From the NCBI GenBank assembly GCA_007126655.1, contig SLAV01000168.1, forward strand, positions 1 through 49,003: a stretch of 49,003 bases of DNA, written 5' to 3'. The notes beneath the pieces are model-generated. The model saw only the letters and a program-made list of their open reading frames with translations. It did not search any database and was not told the origin of the DNA. Made by a program: the position numbers and the translations under genes. Origin of the DNA: Haloferula sp. (GTDB taxonomy: Bacteria; Verrucomicrobiota; Verrucomicrobiia; Verrucomicrobiales; Akkermansiaceae). Shown here piece by piece: positions 8,511 through 17,797 of this stretch; the first letter of the stretch is position 1, and each line of letters opens with the position of its first letter.

Positions 8511-10019
8511 ATGAGCGGCAACGACGAGAACCATGAGGCTACCGCGCGCCACGCCGGCGACTACAGGTTTGGCAAACGCATTGCCGAGCACGACGGCATC
8601 GTCACCTGGCTGGCCGAGCAGTTGTCCGTGGGGCGCCTTGTTATTATCGATGAACTGATCGATCCCGGCCCGGAGAACCGCGAGCCCTTCCTCGCCGACA
8701 CCCGTGCCCGCGCCGCGGTGGACCATCCCTACATCGCCTCGGTCTATGAGGCGGTCGATGGTCAGGACCGCTGCTACCGCGCGTCCGAACACCTCGCCGG
8801 GCAATCCCTGCGAGACATGCTCGATGGCGGCTCAACCATGGAGCCGGTTCATCTCACCCGCGCCCTGCGCTGCATCGCCGAGGCCAACCTCAACCACGAA
8901 ACCCACGGACGCCCAACCCGGCCCATTTCCCCGGAACACATCCATGTGGACGGCAAACACGTCACCCGTATCGCCAATCTGGCCACCACCGGTCGCCGCA
9001 ACGACGGCGAGTCCGGGCGCGACGTCGCCGCGCTTGGCCGCGACCTCGTCCCGCTCGTCCCAAAAGGGCGTCCCGGAGCCACCCGCGTCCTCACTGTCCT
9101 CGCCTGGATGCGCGGCGAACAACGTGCATCACCGCTCGGCTGGCAGGAAATCATCAACCTTTGCGACCAGATTGAGCACCAGCTTCGGACTCCGGTCGGT
9201 TCGCAGACCGGCGGCAAGCGCCCGGAAAACCCGGTCCGCGGCGCGTGGATGCTGCTTGGAGGCGGTTCGCTCGCCGTGATCGCCGTCATTCTGCTCTCCA
9301 CGCTATTGTTGCGGCCATCTTCGCCCCAGCCCGAGGTCATCGACCGTCCTCCCCCCGTCCTCATCCCGCAGGGCGAGCACCCGACACACGATGGCCGGAC
9401 CGTCTCGCACAATGCCTTTCTGATCGACGCCCGCGAAACCACCATCGCCGAATACCACGAGTTTCTCGAAACCCTGGAGGTCCTCGCCTCCGACGACCAC
9501 CACCGCACCTTCGACCACCCCGATCAACCCGACGAAAAATCCGGCCACGAGCCGGACGACTGGGATGCCCTGCTCTCGGCGGCCCGCGCCCGCGGCGAAT
9601 GGAACGGGCACCCGGTCTCGCTCGACAGCCCGGTACCGGGCATCGACTGGTGGGACGCCACGGCCTATGCCAACTGGCGCAAGGCGCGCCTGCCAACCCA
9701 GGAGGAATGGGCCGCCGCCATCCACCACAAGACCAAAAACCCCGCCGACATTCCGCCTGGCGGATGGCACCCGGGCATCCCCGCCAACTGCCCCGACCGC
9801 ACCGACGCGGGCGTCCACGGCGTGGCCGGCTCGCTCGCCGAATGGACGCGCGAACCCGCCATCGACCCGACCAACCCGCTCGGTCGGCCCCAACACGTCA
9901 TCGTCGGCGGCTCCCATCTTGATCGGGATTCGGATGCCCTGGCACGCGAATGGGTTGCCGATCCATCGCTCCGCCGCCCGGACCTCGGGTTCCGCCTCGT
10001 TCGCGATGTCCCGGAATGA
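8511..10019 (+). CDS. Pseudokinase-TM-SUMF1 (FGE-like) fusion protein
   Basis: A 502-residue protein starting at the ATG 10 bases after the TPR gene. Residues about 15-225 follow the layout of a Ser/Thr kinase of the PknB type (DHPYIASVYEAVDGQDRCYRA, ASEHLAGQSLRDMLD, ISPEHIHVDGKHVTRIANLA), but the ATP-binding Lys strand reads LVIIDEL, the HRD loop reads RPTRPISPEHI, and DFG is replaced by IANLA. A membrane helix spans about 245-267. Residues about 295-502 form a SUMF1/formylglycine-generating-like domain (AFLIDARETTIAEYHEFL, GIDWWDATAYANWRKARLP, GVAGSLAEWTRE, VGGSHLDRD, LGFRLVRD). The two active-site cysteines of true FGE are absent from the GGSHLDRD...LGFR region. Probably a non-enzymatic signalling or scaffold protein; that is inference. 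Confidence 0.8.
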   Translation: MSGNDENHEATARHAGDYRFGKRIAEHDGIVTWLAEQLSVGRLVIIDELIDPGPENREPFLADTRARAAVDHPYIASVYEAVDGQDRCYRASEHLAGQSLRDMLDGGSTMEPVHLTRALRCIAEANLNHETHGRPTRPISPEHIHVDGKHVTRIANLATTGRRNDGESGRDVAALGRDLVPLVPKGRPGATRVLTVLAWMRGEQRASPLGWQEIINLCDQIEHQLRTPVGSQTGGKRPENPVRGAWMLLGGGSLAVIAVILLSTLLLRPSSPQPEVIDRPPPVLIPQGEHPTHDGRTVSHNAFLIDARETTIAEYHEFLETLEVLASDDHHRTFDHPDQPDEKSGHEPDDWDALLSAARARGEWNGHPVSLDSPVPGIDWWDATAYANWRKARLPTQEEWAAAIHHKTKNPADIPPGGWHPGIPANCPDRTDAGVHGVAGSLAEWTREPAIDPTNPLGRPQHVIVGGSHLDRDSDALAREWVADPSLRRPDLGFRLVRDVPE

Positions 10020-10073
10020 GCCCCGGCTCGTCCGCCGACGGGTTCCGCCCGGGCATCGCGCGATCCGCAGGTA

Positions 10074-11504
10074 TCAGTTTTCCGCGTCGTCCAGCTCCGT
10101 CGGCCAGGCCTCCGAGGGCGTGCGCATCGAAATGAACAGCTCCTCCATCCTTGCCACAACATCCGGATGCCCTGCAGCGATGTTGTTGGATTCCCCCGGG
10201 TCGGCGGAAAGATCGTAAAGCTCCGTCGCCTCGCCGGGATTCTGGCGCACCGCCTTCCACTTTCCCTGCCGGATGGCCTGGCCGAACTGGCCCTCGTGGA
10301 ATTCCCAGTAAAGCGGCCGCTCCGCCAGCTCCGGCTGATCTTCGCCGAGCAGCGTCGGCAGCACGTTCACCCCGTCGATGTCCGCCGGAGCCTCCGCGCC
10401 CGCCAGCTCCGCGAGCGTCGGAAGCACATCCGCAAAATACCAGATCGCGTCGCTCACCACACCGGCCGGCACCCTGCCGGGCCAGCGGACCAGCATCGGC
10501 GTGCGGTGGCCGCCCTCGTAGAGGTCGCGCTTGCGCCCGCGCAACTCGCCGGAGCTGTCGAAAACGCCTTCATAGCGGTTCGCCGCCCCGTTGTCCGAGC
10601 AGAAGAAAACCAGCGTCTCGTCATCGATGCCCAGCTCGCCCAGCAATTCCAGCATCCGCCCGACGTCGCGGTCCAGCCGCGTCACCATCGAGGCGTATAC
10701 CTTCGCCCGCCGGTTCCAGCCGCGCCCCTTCACATAGGGTTCCAGTTCCGGAATCTGGAACCGGTCGTGCGGCAGCGTGAACGGCACATACAGGAAAAAC
10801 GGCGCGTCCCCTTCCGCATGGCGTCTGATGAAATCCAGCGTGAAGTCCGCGAACAAATCGTGCGCGTAATGCGCCTCGTTCTCGAAATCCCGCCTTGTCC
10901 CGGTGTTTCCCGGAAGTTTTTCCCGCTCCTCGTTGCGCCACAGGAATTCCGGGTAATGCGAATGCGCCATCCTCTGGTTCAGCAGGCCATACCACTCGTC
11001 GAATCCCTGCCGGGTCGGAATGCCGGTCGTCCCCTCCTCGCCGAGCCCCCACTTGCCGGTCACGCCCGTCACGTATCCCGCCGAACGCAAAACCTCCGCC
11101 ACCGTCACATCGCCGGGTTCCAACGGCACGCGTGGGACCCCGAACGGATCCCGCACGCTGTGTTCCGATTCACCCGCGTTGCTGCGCACCCGCGTGTTGC
11201 CGGTGTGCCGCCCGGTCATCAGCACGCTGCGCGCCGGCGCGCAAATCGTCGAACCCGCATAGGCGTCGGTAAACCGCATCCCCTGCGCCGCCATCCGGTC
11301 CAGTTCCGGCGTCCGGATGTGCCGCTGGCCATAAACGCCGAGATCGCCGTATCCCAGGTCGTCCACCATCACGAAAATCACATTCGGCTTCGCGCCGACC
11401 GCCAGTTGCGCCGCAAGCAAGCCGCATAGCACCACCATGGCAGGCCACATCCGCAACCCGCGCCACGGTTTTCCGATCAATGAAAAATCAAATGAACCAG
11501 GCAT
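10074..11504 (-). CDS. Secreted type I sulfatase (arylsulfatase family)
   Basis: A 476-residue sulfatase that would hydrolyse a sulfate ester in the periplasm or outside the cell. The N-terminal 38 residues are a signal peptide with a basic n-region (KPWRGLR) and hydrophobic core (MVVLCGLLAAQLAVGA). Metal-binding Asp pair in MVDDLGYGDLG (residues 48-49). The S1 signature CAPARSVLMTG places Cys88 as the residue to be converted to formylglycine. Later family segments include GVTGKWGLGE, FFCSDNGA, LREL-type GHRTPMLVRWPG and GKWKAVRQNPGEATELYDL. A start at 11450 would give a shorter leader without basic residues, so 11504 is kept. The gene faces the pseudokinase-SUMF1 gene tail to tail and lies downstream of agmatine deiminase? 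No: it is upstream of no gene on its strand within the pair, since agmatine deiminase (12618-11539) precedes it by 34 bases and may share its transcript. Confidence 0.9.
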   Translation of the reverse strand: MPGSFDFSLIGKPWRGLRMWPAMVVLCGLLAAQLAVGAKPNVIFVMVDDLGYGDLGVYGQRHIRTPELDRMAAQGMRFTDAYAGSTICAPARSVLMTGRHTGNTRVRSNAGESEHSVRDPFGVPRVPLEPGDVTVAEVLRSAGYVTGVTGKWGLGEEGTTGIPTRQGFDEWYGLLNQRMAHSHYPEFLWRNEEREKLPGNTGTRRDFENEAHYAHDLFADFTLDFIRRHAEGDAPFFLYVPFTLPHDRFQIPELEPYVKGRGWNRRAKVYASMVTRLDRDVGRMLELLGELGIDDETLVFFCSDNGAANRYEGVFDSSGELRGRKRDLYEGGHRTPMLVRWPGRVPAGVVSDAIWYFADVLPTLAELAGAEAPADIDGVNVLPTLLGEDQPELAERPLYWEFHEGQFGQAIRQGKWKAVRQNPGEATELYDLSADPGESNNIAAGHPDVVARMEELFISMRTPSEAWPTELDDAEN

Positions 11505-11538
11505 GACACATCGCTACGCCGACCCCGCTTCCGTTTTG

Positions 11539-12618
11539 TCACACGGGGATCGCACCGCTCACTCCGGCTGCCGGCTGTTGTTGCGAAATGCAATGCAGCG
11601 TCCCGCCCTCCTCCACCAGATCCAGGCAATCGATCCCCTCCACGCGCCTGCCGGGAAACAACTCGCGCAGCATCCCGAGCGCCCGGTCGTCATTCCTTGC
11701 CTGGCGGAACGTCGGCACAAGGACCGCTTCGTTGAGGATCAGGAAATTCACATAGGAAGCCGGCAGCACCGGCAGCCGCCAACCCGGCACCTCGCAGGCC
11801 TGCGGCAAATGAAACGGCACCACCTCGAACGAGCGCCCGTCCGCCGCCCGGAACCCCCGCAGCCTTTCCAAATTCTCCTGAAGCACCGCGTGATTCGGCG
11901 ACGCGCGGTCCGGCTCGTGGCAAGCCACCAACGTCGCGTCATCCACGAACCGCGCGATGTCGTCGATGTGCCCGTCGGTATCGTCGCCCTCGATGCCGCG
12001 CCCGAGCCACAGGATTTCCCGCATCCCCAGCACCTCGCGCAACCGCGCCTCGATCTCCTCCCTCCCCAGATGCGGATTGCGGTTCGCGTTCAGCATTACC
12101 GCCTCGGTCGTCAGCAACTGCCCAGCTCCGTTCACCTCGATCGCCCCGCCTTCCAGCACCATCCCGCCGGAAACCACCGGCAGCCCCAGCGACTCCGCCA
12201 CCGCGCGCGGCACCGCGTTGTCCAGATCCCACGGCGGAAACTTGCCGCCCCACGCGTTGAACTTCCAGTCCGTCACCCGCAGCGCGCCCGAGTTTTCTTG
12301 CTTCACGAAGATCGGCCCGTGGTCCCGGCACCACACGTCGTCGTGCGCATGCTCGAAAACCTCCACCCGCTCCGGCACCGCCCGCGCGCGGTCGCACGCC
12401 TCGCGGATCCTCCCCGCCTCGCCCGGGTTCGCATTGATCCGCACCACCTCCGAGCGGCTGATGGCCGCCGCGATCTCCGCGAACTTCGCGTCCATCAGCT
12501 CCGCCTTCACCCCGCCCCAGTGGCGCGGATCCCGCACCGGCCACGACAACCACACCGCCTCGTGCCGCGCCCACTCCGGCGGCATGCGGAAATCCGTGTC
12601 ATCCATCAGCAGTGCCAT
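11539..12618 (-). CDS. aguA: Agmatine deiminase (peptidyl-arginine deiminase family)
   Basis: Hydrolyses agmatine to N-carbamoylputrescine and ammonia in the cytoplasm, a route to putrescine. The 359-residue protein (from ATG 12618) shows the family layout: RMPPEWARHEAVWLSWP at the N-terminus, DDVWCRDHGPIFV, VLEGGAIEVNG, GDDTDGHIDDIARFV with the catalytic His, and GTLHCISQQQP with the nucleophilic Cys343. A second start at 12606 (MDDTDFRMPPEW) is equally possible; no clear ribosome binding site separates them. The companion N-carbamoylputrescine amidase gene (aguB) is not in the window. The gene precedes the sulfatase by 34 bases on the same strand, without obvious functional link. A neighbouring spermidine synthase-like gene lies 6 kb away and may or may not be related. 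Confidence 0.88.
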   Translation of the reverse strand: MALLMDDTDFRMPPEWARHEAVWLSWPVRDPRHWGGVKAELMDAKFAEIAAAISRSEVVRINANPGEAGRIREACDRARAVPERVEVFEHAHDDVWCRDHGPIFVKQENSGALRVTDWKFNAWGGKFPPWDLDNAVPRAVAESLGLPVVSGGMVLEGGAIEVNGAGQLLTTEAVMLNANRNPHLGREEIEARLREVLGMREILWLGRGIEGDDTDGHIDDIARFVDDATLVACHEPDRASPNHAVLQENLERLRGFRAADGRSFEVVPFHLPQACEVPGWRLPVLPASYVNFLILNEAVLVPTFRQARNDDRALGMLRELFPGRRVEGIDCLDLVEEGGTLHCISQQQPAAGVSGAIPV

Positions 12619-12734
12619 TCGCGCGTCAGATATCGCCCGCCTCCCCGTCCGCACACAACCTCAATCCAACGGTTGCGCGGCGGATTTTCGCAACATCGGC
12701 TGCAAACCCGGGGCACGACACTTGTCATCCATCG

Positions 12735-13919
12735 TTAGAACCGGTGGCCGATCCGCACGCCGAAGGACACCCCGGACGACTCGTAGCGGAATCTCGACGG
12801 GCCGGCGCCCACGCTGAAGTCGTCGGCGAGGCCGGCGCGGACGAACCCGTCGATGAAGTTCCTCTCGCCGATGTCGTAACGGGCCGCCACCTCCGCGAAC
12901 AGGCCCGGCCGCACCTTGACGCCCGAGTTCTTGTCGTTCCACGACGCGTAGGTGGCGGTGCCGGCCGGCGAGGACACGGTGTAGGTCTCGCTCATCGCGG
13001 CCGTGTAGTCGTGAAATTCCAACGAAACCCCGCCGGAAAAAATGACGGTCCAGGGGTGCTGGTGGTAATCGAGCGACAATCCCGCGCCGATGCCGAAGGT
13101 CTTGTTCTTGAACGACGCGCCCACCTGGTTGGTGAATACCGCCGTGTCGCTGTCGAGCAGCACCGGCACGATCTCGCGCAGCGCCGGGATGTTGTCGATC
13201 AACGGCCCCGGGCCGTCGATCTCTCCGGCGTAGGGGGCGGACGGCGGGATCACGCCGCCGAGGTCGTAGCGGTCGGTGTAGTCGAGGCGGTGATCCTCGC
13301 GCACCTGGACCAGGCGGTGGTTGGTGAACGTGTGGGACCGGCTGCCGGTCGCCACGTTCACCCCGATGGTGGCCCCCACCCGGAACGGCCCCCAGGTGTG
13401 CGGCGAGGTGGCATCGGCCCGCAACGAGAACGCGGCCCCGGGCATCCGGCTGTCGCGCCGCATCCCGGGGGTGGTGTGGACCGTGTCGGTGCGGATGCTC
13501 TCGAAGCCTGTCGCGTGATAAACCAGGCTGTCGCCCTGGACCTGCGAGGCGTTGTCGTATCCCCAGAACCACGTCGTCCCGTCGGCGGCGGTGCCGGCGT
13601 CCTGCCGCACGTAGCCGTCGTTGTAGAAGCGGTCGGCGACGGCCGACGCGTCGCCCACCGGCGGGACTTCAAGCACGGCGTTGCCGACGAAGGACGGGGG
13701 ATCGAGCAGTTGGCTGCGCGAGCCGCCGGCGAACCCCAGCTTGCCGCCGGAATGCCATGCCGGGCCGGCGGAGAGCGACCACTGCCAGTCGCCGCCGGTC
13801 GCGGCCGCCGGGGTTTTGGCCTCGCCGGCGGGCGCGACGGAAGGGATGCCGGAGATGGCGAGCGATGCGAGAAGGGCGGTGGGGATGCGTTTCATGGTGA
13901 TGGGTTCGGCGGTTTTCAT
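12735..13919 (-). CDS. Probable outer-membrane beta-barrel protein
   Basis: A 394-residue protein. The ATG at 13919 overlaps the upstream stop as ATGA; a second ATG at 13895 begins a cleaner signal peptide (MKRIPTALLASLAISG...), so either could be used. After the signal peptide the sequence is dominated by alternating amphipathic strands (WQWSLSAGPAWHSGGKLGFAG, TFGIGAGLSLDYHQHPWTVI, SGGVSLEFHDYTAAM, VRPGLFAEVAARYDI, GFVRAGLADDF) and ends in VSFGVRIGHRF, with the terminal Phe typical of outer-membrane barrel proteins recognised by the BAM complex. It closes the operon of the esterase and giant surface protein, so it may help anchor or export them; that is inference. Function unknown. Confidence 0.7.
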   Translation of the reverse strand: MKTAEPITMKRIPTALLASLAISGIPSVAPAGEAKTPAAATGGDWQWSLSAGPAWHSGGKLGFAGGSRSQLLDPPSFVGNAVLEVPPVGDASAVADRFYNDGYVRQDAGTAADGTTWFWGYDNASQVQGDSLVYHATGFESIRTDTVHTTPGMRRDSRMPGAAFSLRADATSPHTWGPFRVGATIGVNVATGSRSHTFTNHRLVQVREDHRLDYTDRYDLGGVIPPSAPYAGEIDGPGPLIDNIPALREIVPVLLDSDTAVFTNQVGASFKNKTFGIGAGLSLDYHQHPWTVIFSGGVSLEFHDYTAAMSETYTVSSPAGTATYASWNDKNSGVKVRPGLFAEVAARYDIGERNFIDGFVRAGLADDFSVGAGPSRFRYESSGVSFGVRIGHRF

Positions 13920-16900
13920 TCGGCGGGGATTTCGCGGACGCGGTAAAAACGGGATTTCTCACCGGCCGGCGGCGTGGACGTGCGCGGCGGGCCGGAATCG
14001 ATCCACTGGACGCGGTTGCCCGCCGCGCGCACCCGCACCGGCGAGAGATGCCACAGCGCGCCGTCGTGCGAGTAGTGGACCTCGTAGAGCGAGCCGGGCT
14101 CGGTGGTGAACTCGACGAGCACCGACCCGTCGTCCAGCACCTCGAAGCGGTCCACCGCAAGCCCGCCCTCCGGCGCCTGCGGGTGGCCCTGCGGTTCGGT
14201 GACCAAGCCGATGGACACCTGCGGATCGAGTTCCGTGCCGCGGACCGGCGTGAAGTATTCGATCAACAGCTCGACCGATTCCCCGGCGGCGAGCGGACGG
14301 CGGTGGTGGATCGCCCAGCCGTCGCCGTTACTTTGCGATGCATTGTGGACGGTCACGTCTTCCGGCAGCCCGGTGACGTCGAGGTCGAACCCCGCGACCT
14401 CGCGCGCGCCGGTGTTGGTGACGGTGATGGCGTGCTCGTAGAGGCCGGTCTGCCGGTTGAGCACGAGCATCGCGGCGATTTCGAGCTGCGGGTCGGGATG
14501 CTCCGGCACGCGGAAGGTGGTGGTGTGGCGGGTGATGTTCCCGGCGGAGTCCTCCACCGCGAACGTGACGTCCGATCCGCCGGATTCCCACGGGTTGTAG
14601 ATCACGGTGAGATCCCCCGATTGCGCGTCGATCTCCAGGGTGCGGAATACCCCGGGCCGGGAGACCGCCTCGATGGACCACGTCAGCGAATCGCCCGGAT
14701 CCGGGTCGATGGCGAACGGACCGAGCGCCAGCGCCAGGTCGTCCGCCGCGCCGCCGGCATCGATTTCAAACGGGACGGACGGGGCGAACTCCGGCGCGGC
14801 GTTGGCGAGATAAGCGCGCAGGATGTTGTCGCTTCCGGCGATGACCAGGTGGCCGCCGGCATAAGAGAGGGACCCGCCATGGGGGATCCTCTGGACCTGC
14901 TCGCCGGTATCCAGATTGAAGATGATGGTGTCCCGGGTGCTCGACGCCACGAGATGGTCTCCGAGCACCACCGGCTGGCTCGAGAACGTCTGGCCGCCGT
15001 GTTGGGAATGGTATCTTCGGACGAAGCTGCCGTCATCCGCGGAAAAAGCGCACACTGAAGTGCTGGATATCGCATAGACGCGGTCGCCGGCGAGGGCGGG
15101 TATCCCCCGGAAGCTCGGAATGGCCGCCTCCCACAGCACCCGGCGTTTTTCAATGTCCAGGCAGTAAAGGGAGTTCGACCGCCGGATGTAAGCCCGGTTG
15201 CCCCGGATCAACGGCAAATCCTCACTGCCCGAGTGAGATTGCCACTGCCAGGACCAGATGACATCCCCTGTGTCGCGATTGATTTCAGTCAATCTCCCGT
15301 TGGCAAAACCGAAAAGCCGCCCTTCCGAAAGCACCGGCACCCTCGGAATTTGCGCCAGCGGCAGGTCGAAACGGTGGCTGCCATCGATGTCGTAGCCGAG
15401 AAGACCGCGGGCGGCTCCGCCAACCGCCGCGAAAACCCCGTCGTCGTCCACGGCGGGGACCACTTCCAGATCATACGCGGTGTCGCGGGTTTCATTCCAG
15501 AGCGGCTCACCGGTCGCGGCATCGAGGCACCACACGTCCGAGTCCGTGGTGGTGCTCCGTTGAAGATAGAGGCGGCCGTCGTGCCATGTCGGCGGATTGA
15601 GCGAACGGGCGGCTTCGAACTGGCGGGTCCACACCAGGTCGCCGGTGGCGAGGTCGTAGGCCCGGGCCTGCATGGGTTGGTTCGCATGACGCGGCGTGAC
15701 GAAGACCCGCCCGTCCGCAATGACCGCGGGGTTCAACCCGCTGCCTTGTTGGGCCGGTGCCTGCCAGGCCTCCTGGAAGATGTGCCGCCCCAGATCCGCC
15801 GCCAGGAACCCGTGGCGGCCGCCGTCGCCGCCGAAACTGGTCCAGCCATCGGTGAAGCGATCCCGCGGCCGCACTGTGACAACCACATCGGACGAGGTCA
15901 CGCTGCCGACGATGTTGCTCACTGTGACCGAATAGCGCCCGGAATCGGCGGGCCCGACGGAGTCGATCACCAGGGAAGCGTCGTTCGCACCGGGGATATC
16001 CTCGCCATCGAGGTGCCACTGCCACTCGAATGGCCCGCTGCCGCCGGCGCGGGGTTTGAGCAACAGGCCGCCGCCCTCCGTGATTTCGCGCGGACCCGGC
16101 ATTGCGCCCAACACCGGCAGATCATCCGCGGCAACCACGGTGACTCGCGACGTCTGCACCGCCTCGTTGCCGAGCGCGTCGGCGACGGCGATGCGCAGCC
16201 AGCTCGTGCTGCCCGGCGCACCTGTCGGCGTGCCGGTGATCATGGCGCGCCCGTCGCCCTGGTCCTCCAGCGACAAGCCGGGCGGGAGGAAGGCATGTTG
16301 GAAAACCAGTCCATCTTTGCCGTCGGGATCCTCGGCGAGGACTTCGATGCCGGTGGTCCTGCCGGCCACGACCCGGGTCGGGGGCGCGGTGGCGAACACC
16401 GGCTGGTGACCGGTCGTTTCCGTGACCCGGTATGCGTGGATCAGGCCGGGTTCACTGCTCGCGTAAGGTGCGGACTGGGTGACGAAGAACCAACCTTTGT
16501 GAGCCATCATCACCAGGCCGAACTCCCGGGCACCCCAGGGCGGAACGATCGGCGGAAGCGGCATCCATGTGACGCCGTTGTATCGGTATGGGTAAACGAC
16601 CCCGCCTTCCCGTCCCCTCCAGCCGGCGGATGGGGCGGACACAAAGAGGACATCTCCATGGATTGCCAGCGCCTGTCCGAAATAGGTTGAGCTGCCGGAG
16701 GGATCCGGGTGCGGGTCGGTCAATGTCGCGCTCTGCTGCCATTCCCCGCGTGGGGTGCGGGTGAAAACGTGGACCCTCCCGGGCTCGAACGAGTGCGCAT
16801 GGTTGCCGGAGCCGATGGCGGCATGGTTGCCGGCGAGCGCCAGCGAGTTGCCGGCCTGATCCGAGTCCCGACCCTGCACGGGCCGCAGGTGGGCATGTTG

Positions 16901-17797
16901 CCGCCATTCACGTGCCGCCGCGTCATACTCGAAGATGAATGCCGAGCCTTTACGGGGAATGAACCTTCCCCTGCCGGGCGCGCCGACCAGCGCGCGGGTG
17001 TCATCCATCACGATGGATCTTCCGAAGGCATCGTTCTCCTCGATCGTGTCGGGCACGAGTTCCACGCCGGCGCTCCAATCCGGATACTCGAAATGGGAAA
17101 AAACCCGGCCGCTGGCATTGAACGACGGTCTGGATTGCAAAAGCAATTGGTTGGCGCCGTAGGCAAGCGCGCTGCCGAAGTTCTCAACGGAGTCGCCTGG
17201 CGCGGCGGTCACCCGGGAAGTCTCGATCCAATCTCCCTCAGCATCCTTGCGATGGGCGAGCGCGATGCCATCGAGATCGCCTGATAACGAGTAGCCCGGG
17301 ACACCCGCGACCATGACTCCGGGACCGGTGGCCATCGCGCCCGCTGAAAACATGCCTCCATTCCGGATATCGCCGATGTGGTGGTGGGAACCCTCCCTCC
17401 AGTCGAATTCGAACCGTCTCACCATGCTTCCCTGGGTCAACATCAGATCGTCTCCGGCTGTCGAGATCCTCGTGCCGAACCTCGGCCCGGAGCTTTGGTG
17501 CGGTTCCGGCTGGATGATCGGATTGCCGCTCGATTGGAACGGCAGGTCGAAGAAATACACCTCGCCCCTGACCGGACCGGATGTGGTGAGTGCGTCCACC
17601 CTCCAGTAATACCGTTGTCCCGTCTCCAGCTCCTCGGGCAGGGTGAGCGTGCGGTCCGCGGTGACGCCGATCATGTGCGGTGAGCCGATGCCCGCATGCC
17701 TGACGCTCCCATCGGTCCTGCCGAGAAACACCGTGTATTCCACCGCATCCTCCACCGCGCCCCAACCGAGGGTTTCGGGACTCGCCGTCAATTGCAC
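13916..17797 (-). CDS. Giant secreted surface protein, 3' part after frameshift (propeller, Ig-like, PQQ-type propeller)
   Basis: This frame carries the C-terminal half of the protein that starts at 21792. The first possible start codon here is a GTG at 17797, but the coding signal continues upstream without a start to about 17943, reading ANLTGSNRVEISADDEFIVI. Domains in order: a fibronectin/Ig-like segment (VEYTVFLGRTDG, YYWRVDALTT); an FG-GAP-like propeller (FGTRISTAGDDLML, FGSALAYGANQLLLQSRP, AFGRSIVMDDTRALVGAPGR, FGQALAIHGDVLFVSAPSAG); a putative Ig or cadherin-like domain; an Ig domain with FEWQWHLDGEDIPGANDASL and SGRYSVTVSN; a PQQ-type propeller (ARAYDLATGDLVWTRQF, VWCLDAATGEPLWNE, LYCLDIEKRRVLWEA, IIFNLDTGEQVQRI); and C-terminal beta domains ending KSRFYRVREIP. 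It overlaps the barrel gene by four bases. Without repair of the frameshift this half would need independent initiation. Confidence 0.75.
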   Translation of the reverse strand: MQLTASPETLGWGAVEDAVEYTVFLGRTDGSVRHAGIGSPHMIGVTADRTLTLPEELETGQRYYWRVDALTTSGPVRGEVYFFDLPFQSSGNPIIQPEPHQSSGPRFGTRISTAGDDLMLTQGSMVRRFEFDWREGSHHHIGDIRNGGMFSAGAMATGPGVMVAGVPGYSLSGDLDGIALAHRKDAEGDWIETSRVTAAPGDSVENFGSALAYGANQLLLQSRPSFNASGRVFSHFEYPDWSAGVELVPDTIEENDAFGRSIVMDDTRALVGAPGRGRFIPRKGSAFIFEYDAAAREWRQHAHLRPVQGRDSDQAGNSLALAGNHAAIGSGNHAHSFEPGRVHVFTRTPRGEWQQSATLTDPHPDPSGSSTYFGQALAIHGDVLFVSAPSAGWRGREGGVVYPYRYNGVTWMPLPPIVPPWGAREFGLVMMAHKGWFFVTQSAPYASSEPGLIHAYRVTETTGHQPVFATAPPTRVVAGRTTGIEVLAEDPDGKDGLVFQHAFLPPGLSLEDQGDGRAMITGTPTGAPGSTSWLRIAVADALGNEAVQTSRVTVVAADDLPVLGAMPGPREITEGGGLLLKPRAGGSGPFEWQWHLDGEDIPGANDASLVIDSVGPADSGRYSVTVSNIVGSVTSSDVVVTVRPRDRFTDGWTSFGGDGGRHGFLAADLGRHIFQEAWQAPAQQGSGLNPAVIADGRVFVTPRHANQPMQARAYDLATGDLVWTRQFEAARSLNPPTWHDGRLYLQRSTTTDSDVWCLDAATGEPLWNETRDTAYDLEVVPAVDDDGVFAAVGGAARGLLGYDIDGSHRFDLPLAQIPRVPVLSEGRLFGFANGRLTEINRDTGDVIWSWQWQSHSGSEDLPLIRGNRAYIRRSNSLYCLDIEKRRVLWEAAIPSFRGIPALAGDRVYAISSTSVCAFSADDGSFVRRYHSQHGGQTFSSQPVVLGDHLVASSTRDTIIFNLDTGEQVQRIPHGGSLSYAGGHLVIAGSDNILRAYLANAAPEFAPSVPFEIDAGGAADDLALALGPFAIDPDPGDSLTWSIEAVSRPGVFRTLEIDAQSGDLTVIYNPWESGGSDVTFAVEDSAGNITRHTTTFRVPEHPDPQLEIAAMLVLNRQTGLYEHAITVTNTGAREVAGFDLDVTGLPEDVTVHNASQSNGDGWAIHHRRPLAAGESVELLIEYFTPVRGTELDPQVSIGLVTEPQGHPQAPEGGLAVDRFEVLDDGSVLVEFTTEPGSLYEVHYSHDGALWHLSPVRVRAAGNRVQWIDSGPPRTSTPPAGEKSRFYRVREIPAE

